A DNA stretch of 64,000 nt from Myxococcales bacterium (GCA_012960035.1 DUBZ01000013.1:1-64000); one strand, 5' to 3'. Counted from the stretch's first letter, positions 1 to 8,989 are shown. Notes: generated by a model from the sequence alone, not told the origin. Numbers and translations: made by a program.

Positions 1-318
1 AGGGGAATTGTAAATGCCCCAGGTGTCATCACGGCATTTAGAGTCCGCAACCGCGGCAAGAACACCAACGACGACCCCATTCGCTTGGATGGGCCCGTTG
101 AACTGCCTGACGAGACGACGGTCGGCCAGTTCACGATCCTGGGCGTGCCCGTGTTCACGGACGTTCCACCTACCACCATCCAACCTTCGTGTTTCTTTGA
201 AATTCTCAACGAAGGCGACTTCGTTGAGGTGAGAGGGTTCGACTCCGAGATCTTTTCCGAAGATAACCCGGCAAAGGATGTCACACTCGTCACGGCAGAA
301 GGATGTCCCCCCACCTGA
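1..318 (+). CDS. C-terminal fragment of a secreted-type protein, possibly DUF5666-like
   Basis: The reading frame is open from the first base of the window and stops at TGA 316-318, so this is the 3' end of a larger gene whose start lies to the left. The 105 visible residues alternate short hydrophobic beta-strand-like segments with acidic turns (for example GQFTILGVPVFTD and GDFVEVRGFDSE). This resembles the small beta-barrel repeats of DUF5666-type proteins, but the match is by eye only. No catalytic motif is visible. The gene is convergent with the luciferase-like gene, whose stop codon is 3 bases away. Function unknown. Confidence 0.5.
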   Translation, partial: RGIVNAPGVITAFRVRNRGKNTNDDPIRLDGPVELPDETTVGQFTILGVPVFTDVPPTTIQPSCFFEILNEGDFVEVRGFDSEIFSEDNPAKDVTLVTAEGCPPT

Positions 319-320
319 AG

Positions 321-1193
321 TCAGCCCAGCTTCAAGTCTTCCGCGATTTGAGTAATGAACGCGAGCCCGTCGTCCACAGGTGACACGCCGGGCGCGAGTT
401 CCGGCGCCGTGAATCCACGCATCAGGACGAGCCTCGACACGCCAAGGTCTGCGTATCGCTTGACCATGTCTAGATCGACTGGCCCCGGTGGCGTGATGCT
501 GATGTCAAGCTCGCCCAATGACGCGGGCCGCTCGACGCGCTTTGCCGCTTCACGAAGTCCCTCGATGCAGTTCGCTGTGGCGTCGAGGTCTTGGAAGAAC
601 CCGTACCACTCGTCTCCTTGTGCGACGGCGCGCCGAAAAGCAGGGGGCGACATGCCGCCGATCACGAAGGGTGGATGAGGTTGTTGTATCGGGCGCGGGT
701 TTGACTGCACGCCAGAGATCTGGGTGAACTGTCCTTCGAACTCCGGCTTGTCCTGGGTCCAGAGTGCGCGAATGGCTTCGATGTGTTCCGACACTCTCGC
801 GCCACGTTCTTCGTACGGAACGCCAATCACGTCGAACTCTTGTTTGACGTAACCAACGCCAATGCCGAACAGCAAACGGCCGTTCGACAGGACGTCGATG
901 CCCGCGAGTTCTTTTGCAAGAACAACAGGGTTGCGTTGAGCGAGCAAGATGATGCCGCTGCCGAGCTTGATCCGTTCGGTTGCCGCGGCGGCAAAGGCAA
1001 GGGTTGCGATCGTGTCGACCATCGGAGTTTCGGGAGGGATGGGCGACGGAGGCACCTGCGGGTCAACGACGACCAGGTGTTCCCCGGTCCAAAGGGATTC
1101 GAAGCCCGCGTCTTCCGCGGTCCGGGCCAAGCGCAAGATTGCCTCGCGGTTGGTGAAGACACCCATGTTGAGTCCGAAGTACCCGATCTTCAT
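321..1193 (-). CDS. LLM-class (luciferase-like, F420-type) oxidoreductase
   Basis: A 290-residue TIM-barrel flavin/F420 oxidoreductase of the bacterial-luciferase superfamily. Family features seen are the N-terminal MKIGYFGLNMG strand, the GEHLVVVD segment near residue 38, GRLLFGIGVGY near residue 110 and a PPFVIGG strand near residue 175. The ATG at 1193 was chosen because AAGGAG lies 7 bases upstream; the frame runs further upstream but without a better site. The substrate cannot be read from sequence, and whether the cofactor is F420 or FMN is unknown. A perfect palindrome (1210-1221) sits just upstream of the ribosome site, and the ethanolamine-type permease is divergently transcribed. 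Confidence 0.85.
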   Translation of the reverse strand: MKIGYFGLNMGVFTNREAILRLARTAEDAGFESLWTGEHLVVVDPQVPPSPIPPETPMVDTIATLAFAAAATERIKLGSGIILLAQRNPVVLAKELAGIDVLSNGRLLFGIGVGYVKQEFDVIGVPYEERGARVSEHIEAIRALWTQDKPEFEGQFTQISGVQSNPRPIQQPHPPFVIGGMSPPAFRRAVAQGDEWYGFFQDLDATANCIEGLREAAKRVERPASLGELDISITPPGPVDLDMVKRYADLGVSRLVLMRGFTAPELAPGVSPVDDGLAFITQIAEDLKLG

Positions 1194-1209
1194 TTGATTG
1201 CTCCTTGAT

Positions 1210-1221
1210 GTACAATTGTAC
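1210..1221. promoter_or_regulatory. 12-bp perfect palindrome, candidate operator
   Basis: GTACAATTGTAC is a perfect dyad 17 bases upstream of the start of the luciferase-like gene and in the divergent region shared with the permease. On the minus strand it contains TACAAT, which resembles a -10 box, and a TTGAAT lies about 15 bases upstream of that. A dyad overlapping a -10 box is the usual arrangement for a repressor site, but no regulator gene is adjacent. Confidence 0.4.
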
Positions 1222-1353
1222 GCCGAAGGCCTTGGATTCAATCACGGATCCGGCTCGCGTTTCGATCCGAGCGCCCTCTACGGCGCTGCAATGTAAAACA
1301 CTGAGGTCAATCCGTCGGTGAAAATCCGACCTGGCATTCCGCGATCGGGGTCC

Positions 1354-2826
1354 ATGTCCAACGAACCGAGTGAGAGCGTAAGCTACGCAGCTGCAGAACC
1401 CGGCTACTTCGAAAAGCGCGGGCTACGCCGATTCGCCGGGGTGTGGTCGTTGTGGGCGCTGGGCGTAGGCGCCGTCATTTCCGGCGATTTTTTTGGTTGG
1501 AACTTCGGCTTGTTAGCCGGAGGCTTTGGCGGCCTCTTGGTCGCGACCGCAATCGTGGCCGTCATGTATGTCGGCCTGTGTTACTCGATTGCTGAATTGA
1601 GTCCCGCGCTCCCCCACACCGGCGGCGCTTATTCGTTTGGGCGCACGGCCTTCGGACCCTGGGGTGGGTTCATTACGGGGCTCGCCGAGAGCATCGAATA
1701 CGTACTGACTCCCGCCGTAATCGTTGTAGGCATTGCGGGTTATATGGGCACGATTGCAGAAGCATCATTTGGTGTCGTAATTCCGGCGCCGGTTTGGTGG
1801 GCTGTGTTCTACGCGCTGTTCGTTGGGATCAACATCTCGGGCGTTGAACTCACCTTTCGATTAACAGTGGCGATCACGATTCTCGCGCTCGCAGTCCTCG
1901 TCGTTTTCTGGATCGGAGCCATCCCGCACTTTCGTTGGGAGCACGCCCTGGATATCGCTCCGAAAGAGGGGGGGTCGCTTTGGTTCCCGAACGGGTTGTC
2001 GGGCATTACGGCATCGCTCCCCTTCGCGATCTGGTTCTATCTCGCAATCGAACAACTTCCCTTGGCTGCAGAAGAAAGCCATGACCCTAAGCGCGATATG
2101 CCGCGTGCGTTGTTGTGGGGCATCGCGACCTTGATCGTGGCGTCAGTGCTTACGCTGTTCCTCAATGCGGGCATCGCGCCCGGCGCGGCGAAGGTCGGAG
2201 CTTCCGAAGAGCCTCTCTTCCTTGCTTTTCGGACGATATTCGGAGACGGGGTCGGGACGACTGTGCTTTCGCTGGCCGCCGTCGTGGGTCTCGTCGCAAG
2301 TTTTCATGCGATTATCTACGCCTACGGTCGCAACATCTATTCGCTGTCTCGCGCCGGTTACTTTCCGCGCTGGATGTCGATCACACATCCCACACGCAAG
2401 ACCCCTCACGTTGCGCTCGTTGTTGGGGCAGTCACAGGCTATGCGGTCGCGCTCGTGATCGAATATGGAGAAGCGTGGTTCGGCGGTGTGCCGGTCGGTG
2501 GCGTGCTTCTCAACATGGCGGTCTTTGGCGCGGTGATCGCCTACGTGATGCAGATGGCGGCATACTGGCGCATTAAATCGATGACCCAGCTCGCGCGTCC
2601 CTACTTGAGTCCACTTGGAAGAACGGGCGCCGCCGTCGCAGGTGGGATCGCTGCCCTGACGCTGATCTTTCTGTTTATCAATCCGGACTACCGCCCTGGT
2701 GTTTATGGCGTTGCGGGATGGTTTTCACTTTCACTTGTCTACTTCGCACTCTACGCCCGGCACCGCATCACCCTTTCACCGGAAGAAGAGTTTGCGATGG
2801 AGGCGCGGCGAAGCCAGGTCTCGTGA
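1354..2826 (+). CDS. eat: Ethanolamine-permease-type APC transporter
   Basis: A 490-residue amino acid/polyamine/organocation family permease with about 12 hydrophobic segments. The N-terminal part matches the ethanolamine permease subfamily closely: GWNFGL, LPHTGGAYSF, FGPWGGFITGLAE and EYVLTPAVIVVGIAGY all follow in the expected order. It is expected to import ethanolamine or a related amine across the inner membrane. No ethanolamine ammonia-lyase genes are in the window, so the substrate stays provisional. The ATG at 1354 has GGGG upstream; a GTG at 1318 in the same frame is a less likely start. Confidence 0.82.
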   Translation: MSNEPSESVSYAAAEPGYFEKRGLRRFAGVWSLWALGVGAVISGDFFGWNFGLLAGGFGGLLVATAIVAVMYVGLCYSIAELSPALPHTGGAYSFGRTAFGPWGGFITGLAESIEYVLTPAVIVVGIAGYMGTIAEASFGVVIPAPVWWAVFYALFVGINISGVELTFRLTVAITILALAVLVVFWIGAIPHFRWEHALDIAPKEGGSLWFPNGLSGITASLPFAIWFYLAIEQLPLAAEESHDPKRDMPRALLWGIATLIVASVLTLFLNAGIAPGAAKVGASEEPLFLAFRTIFGDGVGTTVLSLAAVVGLVASFHAIIYAYGRNIYSLSRAGYFPRWMSITHPTRKTPHVALVVGAVTGYAVALVIEYGEAWFGGVPVGGVLLNMAVFGAVIAYVMQMAAYWRIKSMTQLARPYLSPLGRTGAAVAGGIAALTLIFLFINPDYRPGVYGVAGWFSLSLVYFALYARHRITLSPEEEFAMEARRSQVS

Positions 2827-2917
2827 ACAGAAGCAAAGGCTCATGAATCCCGGTCGCATCGGAACCCATTTGGGCAACCGTGAGGTGTGGAAGAGTGGAT
2901 GGCAAGGAGGCGCGCCC

Positions 2918-3061
2918 GTGAAGCCAACCGAATCGTACGAAGTTCTGATGCGATTGATGGGCGAGCGACAGCGCAAGGTCCCCAAGAGCACGCAGATCCA
3001 TGCGAGCGTGAGAGAGCGCTGGGAGGCGGCGATGCGCAAAAAGTATCGCCCGCAAACTTGA
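2918..3061 (+). CDS. Small basic hypothetical protein (47 aa)
   Basis: A short frame beginning at GTG 2918 with a near-perfect Shine-Dalgarno AAGGAGG 7 bases upstream, ending at TGA 3059-3061. The product is rich in Arg and Lys (PKSTQIHASVRERWEAAMRKK), probably a single helix, with no membrane segment. The same frame can start at ATG 2843, but that start lacks a ribosome site. It lies 91 bases after the permease and may be cotranscribed with it. I do not recognise the family; the call rests on the ribosome site alone. Confidence 0.4.
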   Translation: MKPTESYEVLMRLMGERQRKVPKSTQIHASVRERWEAAMRKKYRPQT

Positions 3062-3167
3062 AGAAGTTTGTTAAAAAGCATGACTGGCCAACCTGTGGAA
3101 AGACTGACCGTGGCGATCGCGTAACGTCTGCCACCCAACAATGAGAAACATCGTGGAGTAAATGAAT

Positions 3168-3959
3168 ATGTCGGAGCGCTTCGTCGGCAAGACGGTGATC
3201 GTGACAGGTGCGGCAGGGGGGATCGGGCTGGCGGCGGTCGAGCGCTTCGCGAGCGAAGGCGCACAGATCGTCGCGGTGGACTTGAAACAGAGCCCGCTAG
3301 AGGACGCGCTGGCGCTCGCAAAGACTGCCGGTGTTGACGCCATCGCGGTTGGAGCCGATGTTTCTGACGCGGCTGACGTGCGGCGCTACATCGGCGAAGC
3401 GGTCTCGCGCTTCGGCGGCGTCGACGGCTTGTTCAATAATGCGGGGATCGAAGGGGCGGTGGCTCCCATCGAAGAATATCCCGACGATGTTTTTGACAAG
3501 GTCATGTCCGTCAATGTGAAGGGCGTCTTCCTTGGCATGAAGCACATCGCACCCGTGCTGCGAAACCGAGGTGGCGGAGCGATCGTGAACACGTCGTCCG
3601 TCGCAGGGCTCACGGGCAACGCTGTCATTTCGGCCTACGTGGCGAGCAAGCATGCGGTGATCGGCTTGACGCGTTGTGGCGCGCAGGCGTACGCGGCCGA
3701 AGGCATTCGTGTGAACGCGGTCTGCCCGTCTCCGATCGACACGCGAATGATGCGTTCGCTCGAAGAGGGTTTGCGCGCAAACATGGACGATGCGGAGGAA
3801 CCCGTTGATGTGGTGGCCGCCATGCAGGCGTCGATCCCGGCCGGTCGCTACGGAACGCCGGCTGAGGTCGCAGCGTTGGTCGCGTTCTTGATGAGCGATG
3901 AAGCGTCGTTCATGAACGGCGGCGTCCACACGATCGATGGCGGCATGACGTCAGCTTGA
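3168..3959 (+). CDS. Short-chain dehydrogenase/reductase (SDR)
   Basis: A 263-residue classical SDR. The cofactor motif TGAAGGIG occupies residues 13-20, NNAG follows near residue 90, the catalytic Ser is in the TSSVAG strand, and YVASK supplies the Tyr and Lys. The C-terminus ends in the common DGG motif. An Asp after the second strand (AVDLK) suggests NAD rather than NADP. Two start codons are possible (3162 and 3168); GGAG is better spaced for 3168. It ends 37 bases before the convergent transporter. Substrate unknown; the neighbouring lipid-type genes make a hydroxyacyl or alcohol substrate plausible. Confidence 0.88.
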   Translation: MSERFVGKTVIVTGAAGGIGLAAVERFASEGAQIVAVDLKQSPLEDALALAKTAGVDAIAVGADVSDAADVRRYIGEAVSRFGGVDGLFNNAGIEGAVAPIEEYPDDVFDKVMSVNVKGVFLGMKHIAPVLRNRGGGAIVNTSSVAGLTGNAVISAYVASKHAVIGLTRCGAQAYAAEGIRVNAVCPSPIDTRMMRSLEEGLRANMDDAEEPVDVVAAMQASIPAGRYGTPAEVAALVAFLMSDEASFMNGGVHTIDGGMTSA

Positions 3960-3996
3960 ACGATTTCGTTCTGCGGAGCGATCGATTGGCGCGGGG

Positions 3997-5424
3997 TTAC
4001 AAGGCGATCAATAAGTAAACGACCGCTATCGCCAATTGCATTGCAGCGTAGGGGACCGCACGCTTGACGAAGTCTGCGAACGAAAGTGCGATTTTGTTTT
4101 TGTGGATGATCGTGACGGCGACGAGGGTCGAGGCGGAGCCGATCGGGGTGATGTTGCCCCCGAGGTTGGCGCCAAAGATGACGGCCCACCAGTAGGGCGA
4201 GTCCCCGCTCAGTTCGAGTCCAGCCAAGATCTTCGCCAGCATTGCGGCGAGCGGGATGTTGTCTGTCACGCTGCTCGCTACCGCGCTTGCGACGAGCAGC
4301 GCGCTGGGCCCGGCGGTTTCGCCAAGACTCAAGATCGGTTCGAGACCCAGGCCGATCAAGTGAAGGACCTGCGCGTGCTCCATCACGTTAATGACGATGA
4401 AGAGTGCGGCAAAGAAGGCAAGCAGGTCCCAGTCTATTTCCCGGTAGAAGCGGTCGGCCGTCGCCTTGTGTTGCACGAGTGCCACGATCGCGAACGAAAG
4501 CGCGACGTACCCCATGCCGAGATCGTTGAGCAGGGTGTCTGGGATCGAGGCCGAGGCAATGACGGCGATGAACAACACGAGCGTGGCCCCACCAAACCAG
4601 AATTGAAAGTTGGATGAAATGCCGTCGTTCTCGTCGAAGCCCGCGACGAGTCGCGCCGCGTCTTCAACTTCGGCGTCGCCCGAAAGCCGGTGAATCCCGA
4701 AGAGCTTCGCCCCCAACGCAACCGTGATGGCGGTCGTCACGACGACATAAGGGGCCGCTGTCACAAAGAAGCTCGCGAAACTGATCCCGGCCGCATTGCC
4801 CACGATGATGTTCGGGACCGAGCTGATCAAGGTAAGCAGGCCACCGACGTTCGTGAGGAAGCCTTCGATCAACAAGAACCCCAGAAGCTTGTCCGAAATG
4901 CCAAGTCTGCGCAGCGAGACACCGGTGAGCGAACCCACGATGATCATCGCGGTGACGTTGTTCAGGACCGCGGAAAACACCACCGTCATACAGCCGTACG
5001 CGATCAGCAAAATGAGGGGGTCGCCCTTCGAGGCTTTGGTGAGGCGCAGCGCGATCCAGGTGAAGAGCCCCGACTTTGCCGTGACATCGACAAAGAGCGA
5101 AGAGCCAAGGATGATCGATATCACCCCCCAGTCGATCGCCGGGATGTATACGGGCAGATGGATGTCTGCATCGCCTATGTGAATGTCCATCGCAGAAAAT
5201 GGAAGTAGGCCGAAGAGACCGCCGAGCAAGAGCGTTGCAACGGCAAAGACGCCGACGATCACCGACTTCTTTGCATGGAGTTTCTCTTCGAACGCGAGAC
5301 AAAGGATCATCGCGACCAGGAGCGCCGCGAAGAAGATGCTGGTGCCGAGGGCGACTTCGTGCCCGCCCCCATGCGCTGTGGCGAGGGCCGCGTCGTTTAC
5401 TTGTTGCACGCCCGGATTCTCCAT
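3997..5424 (-). CDS. NhaD/ArsB-type ion transporter (IT superfamily)
   Basis: A 475-residue polytopic membrane protein with two related halves of hydrophobic segments. It shows the IT-superfamily signatures NNVTAMIIVGSLTG in the first half and SVTDNIPLAAML and GGNITPIGSAST in the second, as in NhaD-type Na+/H+ antiporters and ArsB/SLC13 permeases. Likely role is cation/proton exchange at the inner membrane; anion transport cannot be excluded. The start ATG 5424 shares one base with the stop of the upstream Usp-like gene (TGATG), so the two are translationally coupled. Confidence 0.78.
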   Translation of the reverse strand: MENPGVQQVNDAALATAHGGGHEVALGTSIFFAALLVAMILCLAFEEKLHAKKSVIVGVFAVATLLLGGLFGLLPFSAMDIHIGDADIHLPVYIPAIDWGVISIILGSSLFVDVTAKSGLFTWIALRLTKASKGDPLILLIAYGCMTVVFSAVLNNVTAMIIVGSLTGVSLRRLGISDKLLGFLLIEGFLTNVGGLLTLISSVPNIIVGNAAGISFASFFVTAAPYVVVTTAITVALGAKLFGIHRLSGDAEVEDAARLVAGFDENDGISSNFQFWFGGATLVLFIAVIASASIPDTLLNDLGMGYVALSFAIVALVQHKATADRFYREIDWDLLAFFAALFIVINVMEHAQVLHLIGLGLEPILSLGETAGPSALLVASAVASSVTDNIPLAAMLAKILAGLELSGDSPYWWAVIFGANLGGNITPIGSASTLVAVTIIHKNKIALSFADFVKRAVPYAAMQLAIAVVYLLIAL

Positions 5425-6278
5425 CAAAGCAAAAGCAACGGGATGCCCCGCAGTTCGACTGCGAGAGGGTAAGCCTGGCCGTGCATCGCGAGCTGGTCGC
5501 CATCCATGGTGTTCATGACAAGCAGATTGATTTCGTGCTCTTCGATGAGGCCCCGGTACGCAGAGATGCGATCCCCCATATACACGAGCGTTTCAATGTT
5601 GGCTTCGACGCCCGCCGCAGCTGCAACTTCTCGACATGACGCGATGTAGTCCCGGGGTTCTTTCAACAACTGTGCTTCGACGAGTTCGCGCGCGTCTTCG
5701 GTTTCGATTTCGGGGACCTTCTCGACTGCCGCGATGAAGTGATTGAACTGGAGTCGGCTTTCGATGTGGGTAAGCCAGCAAGTTTCGCCCGCTGCCGTAA
5801 ACCGCAAGGCAAAATTAACGAGCCGCGCGTCGCCCAAAATGTGATCGGTGATCGCCATGACGCGTTTGGTGTTCGCAAAGGCATGGGGGAGGGCGCGGTC
5901 TGCATCCGGGTGAGGGAGGACGAGGACCGGGTAATGCGTCGCCTGGGTGAGCACGTCGAGGTACTCGCCCAGACTGTGCGGCCACTGCCATGCGTGAGAA
6001 TGCAAGTGACGATAGGTGACGATGAGGTCTGGCTGCGCCCGTTCGACGACTTCGAGCAGCGCACCGACAGAATTAAAATCACCGCCGCCGACGTGCTGCC
6101 ATTCAACGTTCTCGCCAAGCACGGACAAAAACGAAAGCGCCTGGTCGATCAGGCCCGTTGCGGCTTCGTCAGCGAGATCAGTTACGAACAGGAGGCGGCG
6201 AACGTCAATAGAACTGTGGGTGTGGACGGGTTTGTCCGCGGCTTTGAACACAGACTCGAAGGTGTTGAGGTTGGTCAT
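5424..6278 (-). CDS. Universal-stress-protein-like tandem-domain protein
   Basis: A 284-residue soluble protein with two alpha/beta halves of Usp type. Each half has an N-terminal strand (RRLLFVTDLAD, RVMAITDH) and a later strand followed by a helix (PDLIVTYRHLHS in the first, INLLVMNTMDG in the second). The complete ATP-binding G-2x-G-9x-G-S/T signature is not obvious, so it may be a non-ATP-binding Usp. It is directly upstream of, and coupled to, the NhaD-like transporter, which suggests it controls or senses the state of that transporter. This role is inference. Confidence 0.6.
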   Translation of the reverse strand: MTNLNTFESVFKAADKPVHTHSSIDVRRLLFVTDLADEAATGLIDQALSFLSVLGENVEWQHVGGGDFNSVGALLEVVERAQPDLIVTYRHLHSHAWQWPHSLGEYLDVLTQATHYPVLVLPHPDADRALPHAFANTKRVMAITDHILGDARLVNFALRFTAAGETCWLTHIESRLQFNHFIAAVEKVPEIETEDARELVEAQLLKEPRDYIASCREVAAAAGVEANIETLVYMGDRISAYRGLIEEHEINLLVMNTMDGDQLAMHGQAYPLAVELRGIPLLLL

Positions 6279-6339
6279 CAACCTGGGAGCCTACCGAAGA
6301 TGGCTGCGCGGCGGGACGGAACCGAGGAAGCGCAATCGC

Positions 6340-7449
6340 TTACGTTGCGGGCGTTTGCATTTCGACGCGGAGAGGTTTGCGCTGATCGTCGAAGACGAGT
6401 TTCCATTCCGGTATGCGAAGGGCGGCGAGACAGCCGTTGAATTCGACGCCGTGGCGAGGGTCGGGGCGGTTCATCAAGTTCTTCGAGTAGGCCCCGCCGC
6501 CTCGTTCCGCGAACCGCAGTCCGACCGAGTAGTCGATGCACATCACTCGGCGCTTCGGGCCCAGCGGTTGTTCGGGGGGCGTAGACCCGAAGACGTCGGA
6601 TTCACGGAGTTCGGCCAACGGCAGTGGGTCCGCGAAGTAGCGGCGCCAGTAGTGACCGATGACAACCGGCGGCCCGTCGTATTCCCCCCACCACGGCACC
6701 CGTCGTACCATGCGCCACTTGCCGGAAGCAAAGAAACTCTCGCCCGCGGCGCGTTCCATGCCGGAGGTCGCGACCTTGACCGCGTTCCCCATCTGGTTTG
6801 CTTCGTCGAACGCCGCAAGTTCGGGGAAGAAGTCCACTTTTTGTGCGGGGTTCTTCAGGATTGCTGACGTGAGTCCCCGCTCGCGCCACAGGGTTCGAAG
6901 GCTTTCGCCCATTGTCTTGAGCCTGGGACGCAATGCTTGCTCTTCTTCGTCGAACGCGTCGATGACACTTGATGCCCCTCGCAATTTTTCAACGGAGGGT
7001 TCGTGCCAGCAGGCGTGGATGATCCGTAGATCTTCGCGTTCGAATGCACCCGGTAGGCTGCGAAGAAATGGTAGAAATGTCCGCGCCTTTTCGTCGGCGT
7101 CGACCACGACGCTGTTGTAGCCGGCTTCCTCGCGTCCGTACCACCAGCCTTCTCCCGAGCGATTTTGATCCGCTTGGTCCCGGACGGCATTGAGTTCGTG
7201 GTTGCCCGTGATGCACTGGGCGTTGCCGGAATCCACCAAGCGCTTGACTGCGCGAAGGACGCCCGGGCTGTCGGGGCCTCGGTCGATCAAGTCACCGACG
7301 AACACGAGCTTGCGCTGCTGCGCGTGTCGGCCGTCGTGGTCGTAGCCGAGTTTCTTTAACAGGGACACGAGCGCACCGAGTTCCCCGTGGATGTCACCGA
7401 TGATGTCGATCGGGGTCTCGGGAATCGTTGCGATACAAGAGGACGGCAG
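6340..7449 (-). CDS. Calcineurin-like metallophosphatase, probable CTG start
   Basis: A metallophosphoesterase of the Ser/Thr-phosphatase or diadenosine-tetraphosphatase type. All three metal motifs are present in order: GDIHGE, GDLIDRGPDS and GNHELN. The first lies upstream of every ATG, GTG or TTG that could start the gene except codons inside the domain (GTG 7368), so translation must begin earlier. CTG at 7449 has AGAAGG 6 bases upstream and gives a natural N-terminus MPSSCIATIPETPIDIIGDIHG-like segment of 369 residues in total. The frame is closed by TAG at 7498-7500. Divergent from the acyl-CoA-dehydrogenase-like gene; substrate unknown. Confidence 0.75.
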   Translation of the reverse strand: MPSSCIATIPETPIDIIGDIHGELGALVSLLKKLGYDHDGRHAQQRKLVFVGDLIDRGPDSPGVLRAVKRLVDSGNAQCITGNHELNAVRDQADQNRSGEGWWYGREEAGYNSVVVDADEKARTFLPFLRSLPGAFEREDLRIIHACWHEPSVEKLRGASSVIDAFDEEEQALRPRLKTMGESLRTLWRERGLTSAILKNPAQKVDFFPELAAFDEANQMGNAVKVATSGMERAAGESFFASGKWRMVRRVPWWGEYDGPPVVIGHYWRRYFADPLPLAELRESDVFGSTPPEQPLGPKRRVMCIDYSVGLRFAERGGGAYSKNLMNRPDPRHGVEFNGCLAALRIPEWKLVFDDQRKPLRVEMQTPAT

Positions 7450-7825
7450 GGCGAACCTTCTGGGCTGTTGTTGCGGGGGATCCAGCGAGATCGGAGTCTA
7501 GCAGGCTGCGGAAAAACCCCGGACCGAGCAGCGCAGTTCCACTGCCGATGTTTCCGACTTCGGCCCGGAGCCTGTAGGTCGTGTTGGGTTCCAGGCACCG
7601 GGGTGAGTGTCTGTTCGACTCCGACCACAGCACTTCCCGCCTACACCGGCGGCCATGCGTGAGGTGTTCTAGGCGCATGGGTTCTCTTTGGGCGCGAGCC
7701 GAATGGACCGTTGGGTGCGAGATGTTCCCAGCATCCGCGCTCCTTCGAGAGCGGTCGATCACTCGTATTGAGGACACGTTTGGCAGCGGGAAAGTTTTAT
7801 CCAAAATTTCCGTTATCTTGGCTGA
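7450..7825. other. Divergent intergenic region, no gene seen
   Basis: 376 bases between the metallophosphatase and the acyl-CoA-dehydrogenase-like gene. Several overlapping frames exist on both strands but none has a recognisable domain or ribosome site. The last 60 bases are AT-richer (AAAGTTTTATCCAAAATTT) and probably hold the promoter of the downstream gene. That gene has no clear Shine-Dalgarno before ATG 7826. Confidence 0.5.
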
Positions 7826-8983
7826 ATGTCGGACATTGCGTCTCTATTGATCGAACGCGCTCAGGCTCTCGTACCCCTGCTCGCCGAGCACGCAGCGGAA
7901 GCTGAGCGCCAACGCAAACCTCACGACGACGTGATTGCTGCACTTGAAGAAGCCGAAATTTTCAAGCTTATGGTGCCCGCTGAGCACGGTGGCTTCGGCT
8001 TGGATCTCGACACGTTTCTTGAAGTGGGGCTCACACTCGCCGAAGGCGACGCGTCAATGGCCTGGGTGACGACCTTCTACATCGAGCATTGCTGGATGTT
8101 CTGCCACTTTCCAGAAGCGACGCAGAAACAAATCTTCGCCGAGCGTAGCTATGCGTTGGCGCCGGCTGTCATCGCACCAAACGGAACCGCAGAGCCTGTG
8201 GACGGCGGCTTTCGCTTGAACGGTCGTTGGCAATGGGGCACCGGGGCCATGCACGCGCACTGGATCATCGTGGGGGCTCGCGTGCTTCGTGAAGACGACG
8301 CCCTGGATTTTCGATTTCTCGTGATGCCGCCCGAAGACGTCACGATCGATGACACCTGGTACGTCGACGGCATGCAGGGCACCGGGAGCAATGACATCGT
8401 GATTAAAGATCTCTTCGTTCCCGAAACGCATTCGACATCGATGATGGACATGCTCTCGGGGAAAGGGCACGGCGCGAAACTTTATTCCGGGCCGCTCTAC
8501 AGCACTCCAATGATTCCCATCTTGGCGCTTGCGGCTTCGATGCCCGCAGTAGGGCAAGCACGCGCCGCAGTGAAGCGCTTTCGAGACACGATGCAGGAAC
8601 GCATCTTGTACGGCAGCGCGGACAAGCAGGCAGACAAACCCGCGGCGCAGATCCGTCTCGCCCGCGCGGACATCGAAGCAAAACAAGCCGAACTCTTGTT
8701 GCGTGACGTCGTGCGAGAAGTCATGGAACTTCGAACGGACGCGACTGTCGACGACCGAGCGCGATGGGTCGCGTCATTCGCATACGCGGTCGATCAGAGC
8801 AAGCGTGTCTTGCAGTCGATCGCAGAGGCGAGTGGGGCGCATGCGCACTTTCAATCGCACCCGTTGCAACGGGCCGTGCGGGACGTCAACACGATGGCGT
8901 GCCACGTGGTGTTCGATCTCGATCAGAACCTGGAGCGGCTAGGCAAGGCGATGCTCGGCCAAGAACCCAAAGGGCTCTTGTAG
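7826..8983 (+). CDS. Acyl-CoA-dehydrogenase-fold flavoprotein, HsaA/HpaB-like
   Basis: A 385-residue protein with the acyl-CoA dehydrogenase fold. The order is an N-terminal helical domain, a central beta domain (LNGRWQWGTGAMHAHWIIVGA; the DTWYVDGMQGTGSNDI loop follows) and a C-terminal helical domain of the Acyl-CoA_dh_2 type. The GTGSND loop and absence of the usual catalytic Glu environment match the flavin-dependent monooxygenase branch (HsaA, DszC relatives) better than true acyl-CoA dehydrogenases. Such enzymes need a separate flavin reductase, which is not seen nearby. The lipid or steroid-like substrate is inference from neighbours. Confidence 0.75.
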   Translation: MSDIASLLIERAQALVPLLAEHAAEAERQRKPHDDVIAALEEAEIFKLMVPAEHGGFGLDLDTFLEVGLTLAEGDASMAWVTTFYIEHCWMFCHFPEATQKQIFAERSYALAPAVIAPNGTAEPVDGGFRLNGRWQWGTGAMHAHWIIVGARVLREDDALDFRFLVMPPEDVTIDDTWYVDGMQGTGSNDIVIKDLFVPETHSTSMMDMLSGKGHGAKLYSGPLYSTPMIPILALAASMPAVGQARAAVKRFRDTMQERILYGSADKQADKPAAQIRLARADIEAKQAELLLRDVVREVMELRTDATVDDRARWVASFAYAVDQSKRVLQSIAEASGAHAHFQSHPLQRAVRDVNTMACHVVFDLDQNLERLGKAMLGQEPKGLL

Positions 8984-8989
8984 CTGTCG

